DNA of 64,000 bases from Rhizobium vallis (GCF_003985155.1 NZ_ML133689.1:372001-436000); one strand, 5' to 3'; positions 35,360 through 43,610 are shown, counted from the first letter of the stretch. Numbers and translations are program-made. Notes: generated by a model from the letters alone, not told the origin.

Positions 35360-36010
35360 ATGACGATATTCAAAATAGCATGCATTCTTTTCACCATCAT
35401 GCCTTCGCTGACGGCGGCCGCAAGGGCGGACGACCTGTTGATCTGGTCGCCGGCCAGGCTTTCCGAAAGATCCTACAAGGCGACGATGGGTTTTCGTCTG
35501 CCGGCGGAGTGGGAAACGAGCGCCGGCGCCGATGTGGGCCTAGCCTCGACCAAGGGCGGAGCGCCGCTGCCCGATTCCGGACAGGCCATGCTCTGGGGCA
35601 GGATCAGCAAGACGAGCGTTACGCCGGCTGGCCAATCGCAGCAGGGGGCAAAGGTCAGCGTCGATACGCTGCGCGGCAGCGGCGCGCTGACCCTCAGCCG
35701 CTCGCGCAGCTGGATCCTGTCGGATTCGCTCGACATGCAGTCGGGCCGGTCCATCAGTGTCCAATATGACACGGTCGAGGTGCGGCAGGCTTCGGTGACG
35801 GCGTCGCAGGCGCTGAAGCTGATCCATCCCTGGACGGGAACGTCGCTTTCGGCGGGGACAGGCGTCAGCAATGCCGGCGGCGACTTCTCGACTACGGTGG
35901 CGGTCAGTCAGGCCATCCTGCCGAACCTCAATCTCGATGCCTCGGTGAACAATCCGTTTTCGGGAGGCGAGGCCGGCAGCGTCAAGCTCCGCTATCGCGT
36001 GCAGTGGTAG
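35360..36010 (+). CDS. Secreted beta-rich protein of unknown function, possible outer-membrane barrel
   Basis: 216 residues from ATG 35360. A signal peptide (MTIFKIACILFTIMPSLTAAARA) is followed by a protein of alternating short strands, rich in Ser, Gly and Thr, with no cysteines. The last residues KLRYRVQW end in an aromatic residue with alternating hydrophobics, the form of an outer-membrane beta-signal. Segments such as GRISKTSVTPAGQ, RSISVQYDTVEV and PNLNLDASVNNPF also look like barrel strands. I do not recognise a family. A start at 35255 would hide the signal peptide behind 35 unrelated residues. Confidence 0.75.
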   Translation: MTIFKIACILFTIMPSLTAAARADDLLIWSPARLSERSYKATMGFRLPAEWETSAGADVGLASTKGGAPLPDSGQAMLWGRISKTSVTPAGQSQQGAKVSVDTLRGSGALTLSRSRSWILSDSLDMQSGRSISVQYDTVEVRQASVTASQALKLIHPWTGTSLSAGTGVSNAGGDFSTTVAVSQAILPNLNLDASVNNPFSGGEAGSVKLRYRVQW

Positions 36011-36073
36011 CGGCACTGAAACCAAACTCTATCCAAAGGCGTTTGCTAAGCAGATGCCACGGAGGAACGGATC

Positions 36074-36364
36074 ATGGTTTTCAAAGAGCAGACATTTCAT
36101 GGGCTCGAGCCTGAAATAGATGCGGAAATCGCCAACAGAGCATCGGTCGAAGCTGCCGTCGCCAATGCGCTGGCGATCGCCGGCGGTATCGATGCATCAG
36201 ATGTCGAGGTGACGATGGACGAGGGCCAAATCGTGCTGACCGGCATCGTCGGCACGGTCGGCGAAATCGAACGGGCAACCGCTGTCGCCAAGGCCGTCGA
36301 AGGCGTGCAATCGGTGCAGAACCGGATTCTGCTTGGCGGACCCGGGGTTAACGACGCGTTTTGA
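36074..36364 (+). CDS. BON domain-containing protein
   Basis: 96 residues, most of it one BON domain (residues about 20-88: IANRASVEAAVANALAIAGG, DVEVTMDEGQIVLTGIVGT, ERATAVAKAVEGVQSVQNRIL). BON domains bind phospholipid or membranes and occur in OsmY-type stress proteins. There is no signal peptide, so it is predicted to be cytoplasmic. The ATG has GGAGGA about 8 bases upstream. It stands between the beta-rich secreted protein and a small minus-strand gene, with no clear operon partner. Confidence 0.85.
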   Translation: MVFKEQTFHGLEPEIDAEIANRASVEAAVANALAIAGGIDASDVEVTMDEGQIVLTGIVGTVGEIERATAVAKAVEGVQSVQNRILLGGPGVNDAF

Positions 36365-36381
36365 CCTCTGGAGCTCGCTCA

Positions 36382-36534
36382 TCAACCGGCGAAGCGCTCG
36401 ACCAGGAAGGATGAGCCTGCCAGGCGATCCGTCTTCCCGCTGGCGACAGGCCCCTGCGGCTGATGGGCAATGGCAAGCAACAGGGCGCTGACCGCGACAT
36501 AGGTGATCGCCAAAAGAGTCATCTTGATACGCAT
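36382..36534 (-). CDS. Small membrane-anchored or secreted protein, 50 residues
   Basis: A 50-codon minus-strand frame starting MRIKMTLLAITYVAVSALLLAIA, one hydrophobic segment with a basic N-terminus, and a short polar tail ending FLVERFAG. AGGAG lies eight bases before the ATG, a good ribosome site. The frame contains no rare-looking stretch and does not overlap any other gene. The hydrophobic part could be an uncleaved anchor or a signal peptide. No family recognised. Confidence 0.6.
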   Translation of the reverse strand: MRIKMTLLAITYVAVSALLLAIAHQPQGPVASGKTDRLAGSSFLVERFAG

Positions 36535-36650
36535 GATGAATACTCCTGTTTCGCACTAAACGCGGTCGATATTGCGAAGTTCCTCATGGCGAAATCAGAC
36601 GGAAAGCCCGGCCGGGGAGGATCGGCCGAGCGTTTCATATGTGCATTGCC

Positions 36651-36911
36651 TTATCGGCAGATCCGGGTTTCCTTGACGAACGTATGGCCGTGACGGCGGA
36701 TCCTTTCCGTCTTGGTGAAACAATCCTCCGAGACGCGGCGCGACATCATGTGATGACGGTAATAGGGGCGGTGGCGGTAATAGGGACTTTCCGAATCGCC
36801 GTAATAGGGACGCGCGTTATCCGTGGTGATGGTGACGCTCGCCGCCTGGGACGGCATGGCGGAAAAGACGGACGCTGCGGCGAGCGTGCAGGCGAGGATA
36901 AAGTGTTTCAT
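36651..36911 (-). CDS. Small secreted Tyr/His/Arg-rich protein
   Basis: 86 residues. The signal peptide MKHFILACTLAAASVFSAMPSQA is followed by a mature part of about 63 residues rich in Tyr, His and Arg, with the near-repeat PYYGDSESPYYRHRPYYRHH. Two cysteines, in DCFTK and at the C-terminal ICR, could form a disulfide. It resembles the many small periplasmic rhizobial proteins of unknown role. The ATG at 36911 has AGAGAG upstream. It is a single gene divergent from the DUF2937 gene. Confidence 0.75.
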   Translation of the reverse strand: MKHFILACTLAAASVFSAMPSQAASVTITTDNARPYYGDSESPYYRHRPYYRHHMMSRRVSEDCFTKTERIRRHGHTFVKETRICR

Positions 36912-37058
36912 GACGGCTCTCTCTTTCTGAGTTGGTCATAGTCTCAACTCGACCGAAGCCTTGTCGTTCAATCACATAGCGTTACCGATTGTGTCGAAGG
37001 CGGAAACCTTTGGCCCACCCGGCTCGTTAGCGCAGGTGGACAGCCGGAGGCATCGATC

Positions 37059-37577
37059 ATGGGACCAATTGCAAGAATAGTCGCCATCGTTGCCGGTCTT
37101 GCCGGCGGCACGGTTTTTTCGCAGGCGCCCGAATTTGCGCAGCAGTACCGCCAGCGGATCGGCGGGGCGATCGACGAACTGCGTGTCATCGTCGAGGATT
37201 TCAATACCCAGGCGGCCGAGCATCATCTCGATCGCCAGCAGGCGCTGAACGCCTATGCGCAATCCGCCGACGATTTCCTGCGCGACCGCGGCGTCTCTAT
37301 GCAGAGTACCATCGCGCGCTACGAAACGTTGCTCTCCCAGCAAGTGGAACTCGGCACCGCCGCGCCCGTCGCCAAGCCTTTCGTGTTGCTGGGGAATGCC
37401 GATGATGTCGTTTTCGCCAATACCTGGCGCGATTTTGTACCGGGTGTGCCCGTCAACTTCGCCGGTCTCGTCTGGGGCGCGATCGGTTTTGTCGGTGGCT
37501 GGGTTGTGACGGCGCTGTTGGGATTGGGGGCGCGGCGGGTGGTGCGGAGATGGCAGGTGTACCGTCTGATGTCGTGA
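37059..37577 (+). CDS. DUF2937 family membrane protein
   Basis: 172 residues with a hydrophobic N-terminus (ARIVAIVAGLAGGTVFSQAPEFAQQYRQRIGGAIDEL) followed by a long helical, probably periplasmic part (to about 130) and a C-terminal membrane segment (NFAGLVWGAIGFVGGWVVTALLGL). The pattern of an N-terminal QxPEFxQQYxQRLGG signature and a C-terminal anchor is that of DUF2937. Function unknown. Confidence 0.85.
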   Translation: MGPIARIVAIVAGLAGGTVFSQAPEFAQQYRQRIGGAIDELRVIVEDFNTQAAEHHLDRQQALNAYAQSADDFLRDRGVSMQSTIARYETLLSQQVELGTAAPVAKPFVLLGNADDVVFANTWRDFVPGVPVNFAGLVWGAIGFVGGWVVTALLGLGARRVVRRWQVYRLMS

Positions 37578-37749
37578 GCCAAGCCGCGAACGCAGGCTGG
37601 TTCGGCAGGGGCGCATAGATGATTGCATTCGGTATTCGATGGAGAAGGCGAACCCGGTGGCAGCCGAGCGTCTAACCCTCGGATTTGAGGGGGACAGCAG
37701 AGGTCCGTACCTAAAGGTAGAGAGTGCTGCCGCAGGTGAGCAAAAGCCG

Positions 37750-38013
37750 TCAGTGCAGAACAGTGATAGCCGTAACGCCAGCCTCGTCTGCAGCGCGAAT
37801 AATCGCTGCTCTGAGTTGCTCCGGGTCGGTGTTGCCCTTCACTACATCAAGACAGATTTCGATCGCCGCAAGAAACGCCTCTCCGTCATCGGAAGGGAAT
37901 TCCTTTATGAGCGTGTTGGCAGCCCCGATGGCCGTCCTGACGGAAAATAGTCTGTCGGGATCCTTAAACAGAAGGATCACGGGAGCAAACTCGATCGAGG
38001 TGTCCCATTCCAT
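37750..38013 (-). CDS. DUF982 domain-containing protein
   Basis: 87 residues from ATG 38013, with TGGAG nine bases upstream; a start at 38073 would add 20 residues without the domain. The DUF982 pattern is visible: VILLFKDPDRLFSVRTAIGAANTLI, then GEAFLAAIEICLDVVKG, and a C-terminal helix. DUF982 proteins are a paralogous family in Rhizobiales, often in many copies per genome and without a known function. The gene stands alone, 255 bases from the tRNA. Confidence 0.85.
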   Translation of the reverse strand: MEWDTSIEFAPVILLFKDPDRLFSVRTAIGAANTLIKEFPSDDGEAFLAAIEICLDVVKGNTDPEQLRAAIIRAADEAGVTAITVLH

Positions 38014-38267
38014 TACATAACACTCCAGATGGGATAGCGTACTCTTAACGATGCAAGAGGCGTGCCAATGCACGCGATGGGTTACATTCGCCGCAATGCC
38101 TGGCGGATTGGCTTATCTCTCGATCTGTGAGGCGCCAGCGACCTGAAGCAGTCCGCGGGCATCCTGGCGGACGCTACCCCGTTGAAACGTCTGGAAATCA
38201 AGGGAAGCACATGCAGCATATTTGCGCCGTGGAACGCGAATTTATATCAACTAAGTTTTTCAAAAAA

Positions 38268-38344
38268 TGGTGATCCCGACGCGATTCGAACGCGTGACCC
38301 CCAGATTAGGAATCTGGTGCTCTATCCTGCTGAGCTACGGGACC
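38268..38344 (-). tRNA. tRNA-Arg (anticodon CCU)
   Basis: 77 bases with encoded CCA. Acceptor stem GGTCCCG/CGGGATC, D-arm GCTC...GAGC, anticodon stem CCAGA/TCTGG with loop TTCCTAA (anticodon CCT), T-arm with GTTCGAATC. It reads AGG arginine codons, which are rare in this genome. No integrase or att repeat is seen next to its 3' end. Confidence 0.96.
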
Positions 38345-38365
38345 ACTTGCATGCCATGCATACAA

Positions 38366-38390
38366 AAGGCTTGGCGCGAAGCCAAGCCTT
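38366..38390 (-). terminator. Rho-independent terminator of the M20 amidohydrolase gene
   Basis: A 10-bp stem AAGGCTTGGC/GCCAAGCCTT with a five-base loop. On the minus strand it is followed by TTTTGT. It lies just beyond the stop of the amidohydrolase gene and before the tRNA on the same strand. Confidence 0.85.
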
Positions 38391-38398
38391 AATTGTTG

Positions 38399-39562
38399 TC
38401 AGAGGCCGAGGCGCTGTTCGGCGAGGCGGACCCAGTAGGAGATGCCATGGGCGATAGCTTCGTCGTTGAAGTCGTAGGCCGGGTTATGGAGGCCGGCGCT
38501 ATCGCCGTTGCCGATGAAGATGAAGGCGCCGGGGCGGGCGTTCAGCATGTAGGAGAAATCCTCACCGCCCATCATCGGATCGATCTCCGGATTGACGTTT
38601 GCCTCGCCGGCGATGGCGCTGGCGGTGGCCACAGCATGCTCGGTCTCGTCGGGGTGATTGACGGTGACGGGATAATTGCGGTGGAAGCTGATCTCGACCT
38701 CGGCGCCGTGGGCTGCAACCAGTCCCTCGACGATCTGCCGGAACCGGGTCTCGGCGAGCGTGCGCACCTCTGGATCGAGGGTGCGGACCGTGCCGGCGAA
38801 GGTCGCGTCATTCGGGATGACGTTATGGGCGAAACCGGCATTGAACTTGGTGACCGAGACGACGACCGAGCGCAGCGGATCGGCGCTACGCGAGGCGATC
38901 ATCTGCAGGTTGGCGACGATCTGCGCGCCGATGGCGATTGGGTCGATCGTGCGGTGCGGCTGGGCGGCGTGGCCGCCGCGGCCCTTGATGGTGACGGTGA
39001 ATTCATCGGTTGCCGCCATGATCGCACCCTTACGGATGGCGAACTGGCCGACGGGCAGGCCCGGCAGGTTGTGCATGCCGTAGACCTCTTCGATGCCGAA
39101 GCGCTCCATCATGCCGTCCTTGACCATCAGGTTGCCACCACCACCGCCTTCTTCGGCGGGCTGGAAGATGACGGCGACATTGCCGTTGAAATTGCGGGTC
39201 TCGGCCAGGTATTTCGCCGCGCCGAGCAGCATGGCGGTATGGCCGTCATGGCCGCAGGCGTGCATCTTGCCTGGTGTTTTCGAGGCCCAGGGCTTGCCGG
39301 TGATCTCCGTCAGCGGCAAGGCGTCCATGTCGGCGCGCAGGCCGACGGTGCGGCCGCCTTCGCCCTTGCCCCTGATCAGGCCGACGACGCCGGTGCGGCC
39401 GATTCCGGTGACGATCTCGTCGACGCCGAATTCCTTGAGTTTCTCAGCGACGAAAGTGGCCGTGTTTTCCACCGCGAAGAGGAGTTCGGGCCGCGCGTGT
39501 ATATGGCGGCGCCATTCGGCGACTTCGTCCTGCAGTTCGGCGGCTCTGTTCAAAATCGGCAT
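38399..39562 (-). CDS. M20-family amidohydrolase (hippurate/IAA-amino-acid hydrolase type)
   Basis: 387 residues from ATG 39562 with AGGAA upstream. This is the M20D (amidohydrolase) group: RADMDALPL with the metal Asp, MHACGHDGHTAMLLGAA (metal His pair), FQPAEEGGGG (catalytic Glu pair), and a dimerisation domain in the middle (GGHAAQPHRTIDPI). The C-terminal MMGGEDFSYML supplies a further metal ligand region. Such enzymes cleave N-acyl amino acids such as hippurate, N-acetyl-amino acids or indoleacetyl-amino acids. The true substrate cannot be told from the sequence. It is a single gene with its own terminator. Confidence 0.9.
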   Translation of the reverse strand: MPILNRAAELQDEVAEWRRHIHARPELLFAVENTATFVAEKLKEFGVDEIVTGIGRTGVVGLIRGKGEGGRTVGLRADMDALPLTEITGKPWASKTPGKMHACGHDGHTAMLLGAAKYLAETRNFNGNVAVIFQPAEEGGGGGNLMVKDGMMERFGIEEVYGMHNLPGLPVGQFAIRKGAIMAATDEFTVTIKGRGGHAAQPHRTIDPIAIGAQIVANLQMIASRSADPLRSVVVSVTKFNAGFAHNVIPNDATFAGTVRTLDPEVRTLAETRFRQIVEGLVAAHGAEVEISFHRNYPVTVNHPDETEHAVATASAIAGEANVNPEIDPMMGGEDFSYMLNARPGAFIFIGNGDSAGLHNPAYDFNDEAIAHGISYWVRLAEQRLGL

Positions 39563-39718
39563 ATTGGCGTTCCTGTTATGAAATCCCGGCAATCGTTCAT
39601 CGCTTCACAAGGGCGTGAGACTGTGCAAATTACTTCGTCAATGACCTTTGCCATGTCATAGCCATATAGGCTAGATAGATGAAGCTTTCGAGATTTCCTG
39701 ATATCTGAAGGATGAGCC

Positions 39719-40852
39719 GTGTCGACGAGCCACTTTGGTTTATTTGCCGCTTCGCGGCAGCTTAGCTTCATAGTCGCCGCGACTGCCGGTTTTCTTGCCT
39801 CCGTTCCGCTCGCCCAGGCCAATCCGCATATTCTCGTCGACGTGCAGACCGGCCGCGTGCTGGAACACGAAGAAGCCTTCCGCAAGTGGTATCCGGCCTC
39901 GCTCACCAAGCTGATGACCGTCTATACGGTGTTCGATGCGATCCGCGCCGGCCAGATCAGCCTCGACACGCCGATCGTTATGAGCAAGCGCGCCGCCGCG
40001 CAGCCGGCCGCCAAGATGTATTTCAAGCCGGGCCAGAAGCTGACGCTCGATAGCGCGCTGAAGATCCTGATGGTGAAGTCGGCCAACGACATCGCGGTTG
40101 CGGTCGCCGAAGCCGTCGGCGGCACGCAGGAAGCTTTCGTGACGCGGATGAACGGCGAGGCGCTGAAGCTCGGCATGACGGATTCGCATTTCATCAATCC
40201 GAACGGCCTGCCCGGCAAGGGGCAATATACGACGGCCCGCGACCTGGCGGTGCTGACAGTGGCGCTGCGCCGCGATTTTCCGCAATATGCGGGCTATTTC
40301 TCGCTTGAGGGCTTCACGACAGGCCAGCAGAACGTGCCGAGCCTCAACATGCTGATCGGCCGGTTCGCCGGCGCCGATGGCATGAAGACCGGTTTCATCT
40401 GCGCCTCGGGCTTCAACCAGATCGGTTCGGCGACGCGCAACGGCCACACGCTCGTCTCGGTCGTGCTCGGCACCGACAGCCTTGCGGCGCGCGCCGATGC
40501 GACCGCGAACCTATTGCAAAAGGGCTTCACCACGCCGTTTCCGGTCAGTGATACGCTGGCTTCGCTGAAGCCTTACGGGCAGGGTCGAGACCAGGTCGCC
40601 GACATTACCGCCGATATCTGCAGCGCCAAGGGCGCCAAGATACGCAGCGAAACGCGCGACGAGGTCGGCCGCATGAAGGTGCAGTCGCCCTACATCCAGG
40701 AAATGGACCACGAGCCGCAATTCGTCTTTGCCGGCCTCATTCCGGGCCAGGATCCACAGCCGGCTCCGCAGCCGGAAAAAGTGGCGGGCGGCGATACGGC
40801 GGGTGGGATCGCCAATGTGCCGGTGCCGATGCCCCGCCCGACATCTTTTTGA
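39719..40852 (+). CDS. D-alanyl-D-alanine carboxypeptidase (penicillin-binding protein, S11)
   Basis: 377 residues, start GTG at 39719 with AAGGATGAG upstream. After a signal peptide (to about residue 34, VPLAQA) come the S11 active-site motifs: SLTK (serine nucleophile, near 62), SAN (near 120) and KTG (near 220). It trims the terminal D-Ala of peptidoglycan stem peptides in the periplasm. A proline-rich C-terminal tail (PQPAPQPEK ... PVPMPRPTSF) ends the protein without the usual amphipathic anchor, so membrane attachment is unclear. The COG0523 GTPase gene follows after 24 bases, probably in one transcript. Confidence 0.93.
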   Translation: MSTSHFGLFAASRQLSFIVAATAGFLASVPLAQANPHILVDVQTGRVLEHEEAFRKWYPASLTKLMTVYTVFDAIRAGQISLDTPIVMSKRAAAQPAAKMYFKPGQKLTLDSALKILMVKSANDIAVAVAEAVGGTQEAFVTRMNGEALKLGMTDSHFINPNGLPGKGQYTTARDLAVLTVALRRDFPQYAGYFSLEGFTTGQQNVPSLNMLIGRFAGADGMKTGFICASGFNQIGSATRNGHTLVSVVLGTDSLAARADATANLLQKGFTTPFPVSDTLASLKPYGQGRDQVADITADICSAKGAKIRSETRDEVGRMKVQSPYIQEMDHEPQFVFAGLIPGQDPQPAPQPEKVAGGDTAGGIANVPVPMPRPTSF

Positions 40853-40876
40853 GATGAGCTTTTAAGGTAAAACCAT

Positions 40877-42049
40877 ATGAGCGCGCTTAACGACAGGATT
40901 CCGGTCGCCATCCTGACCGGCTTTCTCGGCGCCGGCAAATCGACGCTGCTCAACCGCATCCTCAAAGATCCAGTCATGAAGGACGCGGCCGTCATCATCA
41001 ATGAATTCGGCGATGTTGGCATCGATCATCTGCTTGTGGAAAGCTCGGGTGATTCGATCATCGAGCTGTCGGATGGCTGCCTCTGCTGCACCGTACGCGG
41101 CGAACTTGTGGATACGCTGGCAAACCTGATGGATGCCGTGCAGACGGGCCGCGTCAAGCCGGTGAAGCGCGTCGTCATCGAGACGACGGGCCTTGCCGAT
41201 CCCGCGCCCGTCATGCAGGCGATCATGGGAAATCCGATCATCGCCCAAAATTTCGAGCTCGACGGCGTCGTCACGGTTATCGATGCGGTGAACGGGCTGC
41301 AGACGCTCGACAACCACGAGGAAGCGCGCAAGCAGGCGGCGGTGGCCGACCGGCTGATCATCTCGAAAAGGTCGATGGCCGAGCAGACGGATGCCTTGGA
41401 AAGGCGCCTCAGGGCGCTCAATCCGCGCGCCGTGATGATGGATGCCGACAGCGCAGAGGCGGGCAGCGCGACGGTGCTGGTGAACGGGCTTTACGATCCC
41501 GCCACGAAGATCGCCGATGTCGGCCGCTGGCTGCAGGACGAAGATGCACATGAGGCGCATCACAATCACGACCACGGTCGTGATGGACACCACGATCACG
41601 ATCATGGCCATCATGATCACCACCATCATCACGATCATGGGCATCAGGACCCGCACGACGTCAACCGTCACGATGCTTCGATCAGGTCCTTTTCCATCGT
41701 CGAGGAGAAGCCGATCGATCCGATGGCGCTCGACATGTTCATCGATCTCCTGCGTTCGGCCCATGGCGAGAAGCTGCTGAGGATGAAGGCGATCGTTTCC
41801 GTCTCCGACCGGCCGGAACGGCCGCTGGTCCTGCACGGCGTCCAGAGCATCTTCCATCCGCCGGTGCGGCTGCCGGCCTGGCCAGATCCGAAGGACCGGC
41901 GCACGCGCATGGTGCTGATCACCAGGGATTTGCCGGAAGCCTTCGTCAAGGATCTCTTCGACGCCTTCCTTGGCAAGCCGCGCATCGACATGCCGGACCG
42001 TGCGGCGCTGTCGGACAATCCGCTCGCTATTCCGGGATTACGAATTTAA
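40877..42049 (+). CDS. COG0523 (CobW-family) GTPase with a His-rich metal-binding insert
   Basis: 390 residues. Walker A GFLGAGKS at 15-22, the family metal motif CLCC at 68-71 (from GCLCCTVR) and the switch region ETTGLADPAP near 102. About 20 histidines occur within residues 225-268, a metal-binding loop between the GTPase part and the C-terminal CobW_C domain. Such proteins deliver or sense zinc or other metals, and are often zinc-limitation genes. The guanine-specificity motif reads SKRSM rather than the usual NK/SK-x-D, which is unusual. I saw no Zur-like palindrome upstream; the start lies 24 bases after the D,D-carboxypeptidase gene. The stop is supplied by a palindromic repeat. Confidence 0.9.
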   Translation: MSALNDRIPVAILTGFLGAGKSTLLNRILKDPVMKDAAVIINEFGDVGIDHLLVESSGDSIIELSDGCLCCTVRGELVDTLANLMDAVQTGRVKPVKRVVIETTGLADPAPVMQAIMGNPIIAQNFELDGVVTVIDAVNGLQTLDNHEEARKQAAVADRLIISKRSMAEQTDALERRLRALNPRAVMMDADSAEAGSATVLVNGLYDPATKIADVGRWLQDEDAHEAHHNHDHGRDGHHDHDHGHHDHHHHHDHGHQDPHDVNRHDASIRSFSIVEEKPIDPMALDMFIDLLRSAHGEKLLRMKAIVSVSDRPERPLVLHGVQSIFHPPVRLPAWPDPKDRRTRMVLITRDLPEAFVKDLFDAFLGKPRIDMPDRAALSDNPLAIPGLRI

Positions 42050-42152
42050 AGCGCGTCGCGATCTTTCAGATTCGCTTCTAGCGCTTTAGGTCTTTGTTTT
42101 GACGCATGTCGTTGTCGCAAAACCGCTGCAAACTTTTGCGCGACATGCTCTA
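42047..42152. repeat. RIME-like palindromic intergenic repeat, copy 2
   Basis: Same two-part layout as 15773-15874. It begins with TAAAGCGCGTCGCG and a first arm ending CTAGCGCTTTAG, then TCTTTGTTTTGACGC, then an imperfect palindrome ATGTCGTTGTCGCAAAA ... TTTTGCGCGACATGC around AACCGCTGCA. The first arm has lost part of its pairing relative to copy 1, while the second arm is better preserved. It lies between convergent genes, and its left end is the TAA of the GTPase gene. Confidence 0.8.
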
Positions 42153-42153
42153 G

Positions 42154-42378
42154 TCAGCGTTTCCGGATCAGGAAGCGGTGGCCGCTTTCGGTCTTTGCCG
42201 TCTCGACCAGTTCGTGGCCGTCCTCATTGCAGAAATGCGGCATGTCGATCACAGCAAGCGGGTCTGTCGTGTCGACCTGAATGAGCGCGCCGGCCGGCAT
42301 GGCGGCGAGCTTCCTGCGTGTCTTCATGACAGGGAGTGGGCATTTCAGGCCGCGAAGATCGTAAAGAACGGGGTTCAA
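42154..42378 (-). CDS. TusA/SirA-like sulfurtransferase
   Basis: 74 residues, whole-length match to the small TusA fold: LRGLKCPLPVMKTR with the active-site Cys13, then GALIQVDTTDPLAVIDMPHFC. TusA-like proteins carry persulfide sulfur, for example to tRNA thiolation or molybdenum cofactor synthesis. Here it is probably a general sulfur carrier. It is convergent with the GTPase gene and lies 5 bases downstream of the L,D-transpeptidase gene on the same strand. Confidence 0.9.
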   Translation of the reverse strand: MNPVLYDLRGLKCPLPVMKTRRKLAAMPAGALIQVDTTDPLAVIDMPHFCNEDGHELVETAKTESGHRFLIRKR

Positions 42379-42383
42379 GCCGT

Positions 42384-43610
42384 TCAGTTCCTCGCCCAGA
42401 ACTTCCAGAACGGCTTCTTCGTGGCAGCTTCTGCCGTTTCCTGCGGCTCGGGCGCCGCAAAGGCCAGCGGGTTCTGCTGCGGCACCGGCACGACCGCGGG
42501 CGCTGCTGCGGCGACTGCGGTTGCCTGCGGCTGAGCGGGCGTTACGGGCGTGGCGCCCGTTGCGGTCTTGGCGGTGAGGCTCTGGGCGGTACGCTTGGCC
42601 ATCAGGTCTTCGAGTTCGGCGACTTTGACCATGCGGCCGGCTTCCAGCGAGGTGCCGGTCGGCGCGAAGGCGAGTTCGCGGCCCTTGCGCGTCTTGGCGA
42701 CCACGGCCTTGCGCTCGGCCTCGGACGGATCGTACCAGGCCATGCCGTCAAATTTGCTCATCGCCTTGGCGTAATCGGCATCATAGGTCTTGCCGTAGGA
42801 GGCAAGGGCAGCCGTCAGCGCCGGCGGCGTCGACATGGCGGGGCACTTTCCGGCGGCGTTGAAGGCGCCGCCATCCGTTGCCTGCTGGTTGAAGACGTAT
42901 TTCTTCTCGCAGACGTTGACCTCGGGCGGGCGCTTCGTCACTTCGAAATTGTCGTAGCCGACCTTCAGCATCTTCCAGAAGTCATAGCTCGAGTCGAGGC
43001 GATGCTTGACCATGTTTTCCGCCGTCATGCGGAAGGGGAAGGCCTGCAGTTGCACCGTCGACTGGCCGCCCTTGAAGGCGTCGCGGGCGAAGGCATAGAT
43101 CTCCAGCACCTGCTGGTCGGTCATCGAATAGCAGCCCGACGACGAGCAGGCGCCATGGATCATCAGGTCGGAGCCGGTGCGTCCGTTCACCGCGTCGTAG
43201 CGGTTCGGGAAGCCGGTGTTGATCGCCAGATAATATTTCGAATTGGGGTTCAGGTTGGCGCGCGTCAGCTCGTAGAAGCCTTCCGGCGCCTGCCGGTCGC
43301 CGGTCTTGACCTTCGGACCGAGACGGCCCGACCAGGCGCAGATCTTGTAATCGGCGATCTTCTCGAAACGGTTGTCGGTCTTCGCCTTCCAGATCTCCAT
43401 GGCACCTTCTTCCTTGAAGATGCGGATCATGATCGGCGAATTGCGGTCCATGCCCTTGGCGGCCATGGCGTTGAGGATATGCGCGGGAAGCGGCTGCTCG
43501 ACCTTGTTCTTGACCGTGGAAAGATCGACCTGCGCGGTTTCCAACGCATCATTGCAGCCGGCCAGAGCCAGCGCCATGAGGGAAACATAGGCAAAATGAC
43601 GTATGCGCAT
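42384..43610 (-). CDS. L,D-transpeptidase (YafK/ErfK-like) lipoprotein
   Basis: 408 residues. The signal peptide has a lipobox, LALAGC (Cys19). The YkuD-type catalytic domain covers about residues 45-250; its active-site motif is IHGACSSSGCYSM with the nucleophilic cysteine near residue 160. A C-terminal region (from about 330) is Ala/Pro/Thr-rich and ends in an aromatic-basic stretch, KKPFWKFWARN. L,D-transpeptidases make or cleave 3-3 peptidoglycan links or attach lipoproteins. The lipobox suggests anchoring to the outer membrane or the periplasmic side of the inner membrane. Confidence 0.88.
   Translation of the reverse strand: MRIRHFAYVSLMALALAGCNDALETAQVDLSTVKNKVEQPLPAHILNAMAAKGMDRNSPIMIRIFKEEGAMEIWKAKTDNRFEKIADYKICAWSGRLGPKVKTGDRQAPEGFYELTRANLNPNSKYYLAINTGFPNRYDAVNGRTGSDLMIHGACSSSGCYSMTDQQVLEIYAFARDAFKGGQSTVQLQAFPFRMTAENMVKHRLDSSYDFWKMLKVGYDNFEVTKRPPEVNVCEKKYVFNQQATDGGAFNAAGKCPAMSTPPALTAALASYGKTYDADYAKAMSKFDGMAWYDPSEAERKAVVAKTRKGRELAFAPTGTSLEAGRMVKVAELEDLMAKRTAQSLTAKTATGATPVTPAQPQATAVAAAAPAVVPVPQQNPLAFAAPEPQETAEAATKKPFWKFWARN

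Noticed and set aside
37639..37950. A 103-codon plus-strand frame opposite the DUF982 gene
   Set aside because: The DUF982 gene on the minus strand has a ribosome site and domain pattern; the antisense frame has neither.
38268..38344. tRNA-Arg as a possible integration site of a genomic island
   Set aside because: I found no integrase, no direct repeat of the tRNA 3' end and no change in gene character on either side; xerD at 44824 is the housekeeping enzyme.
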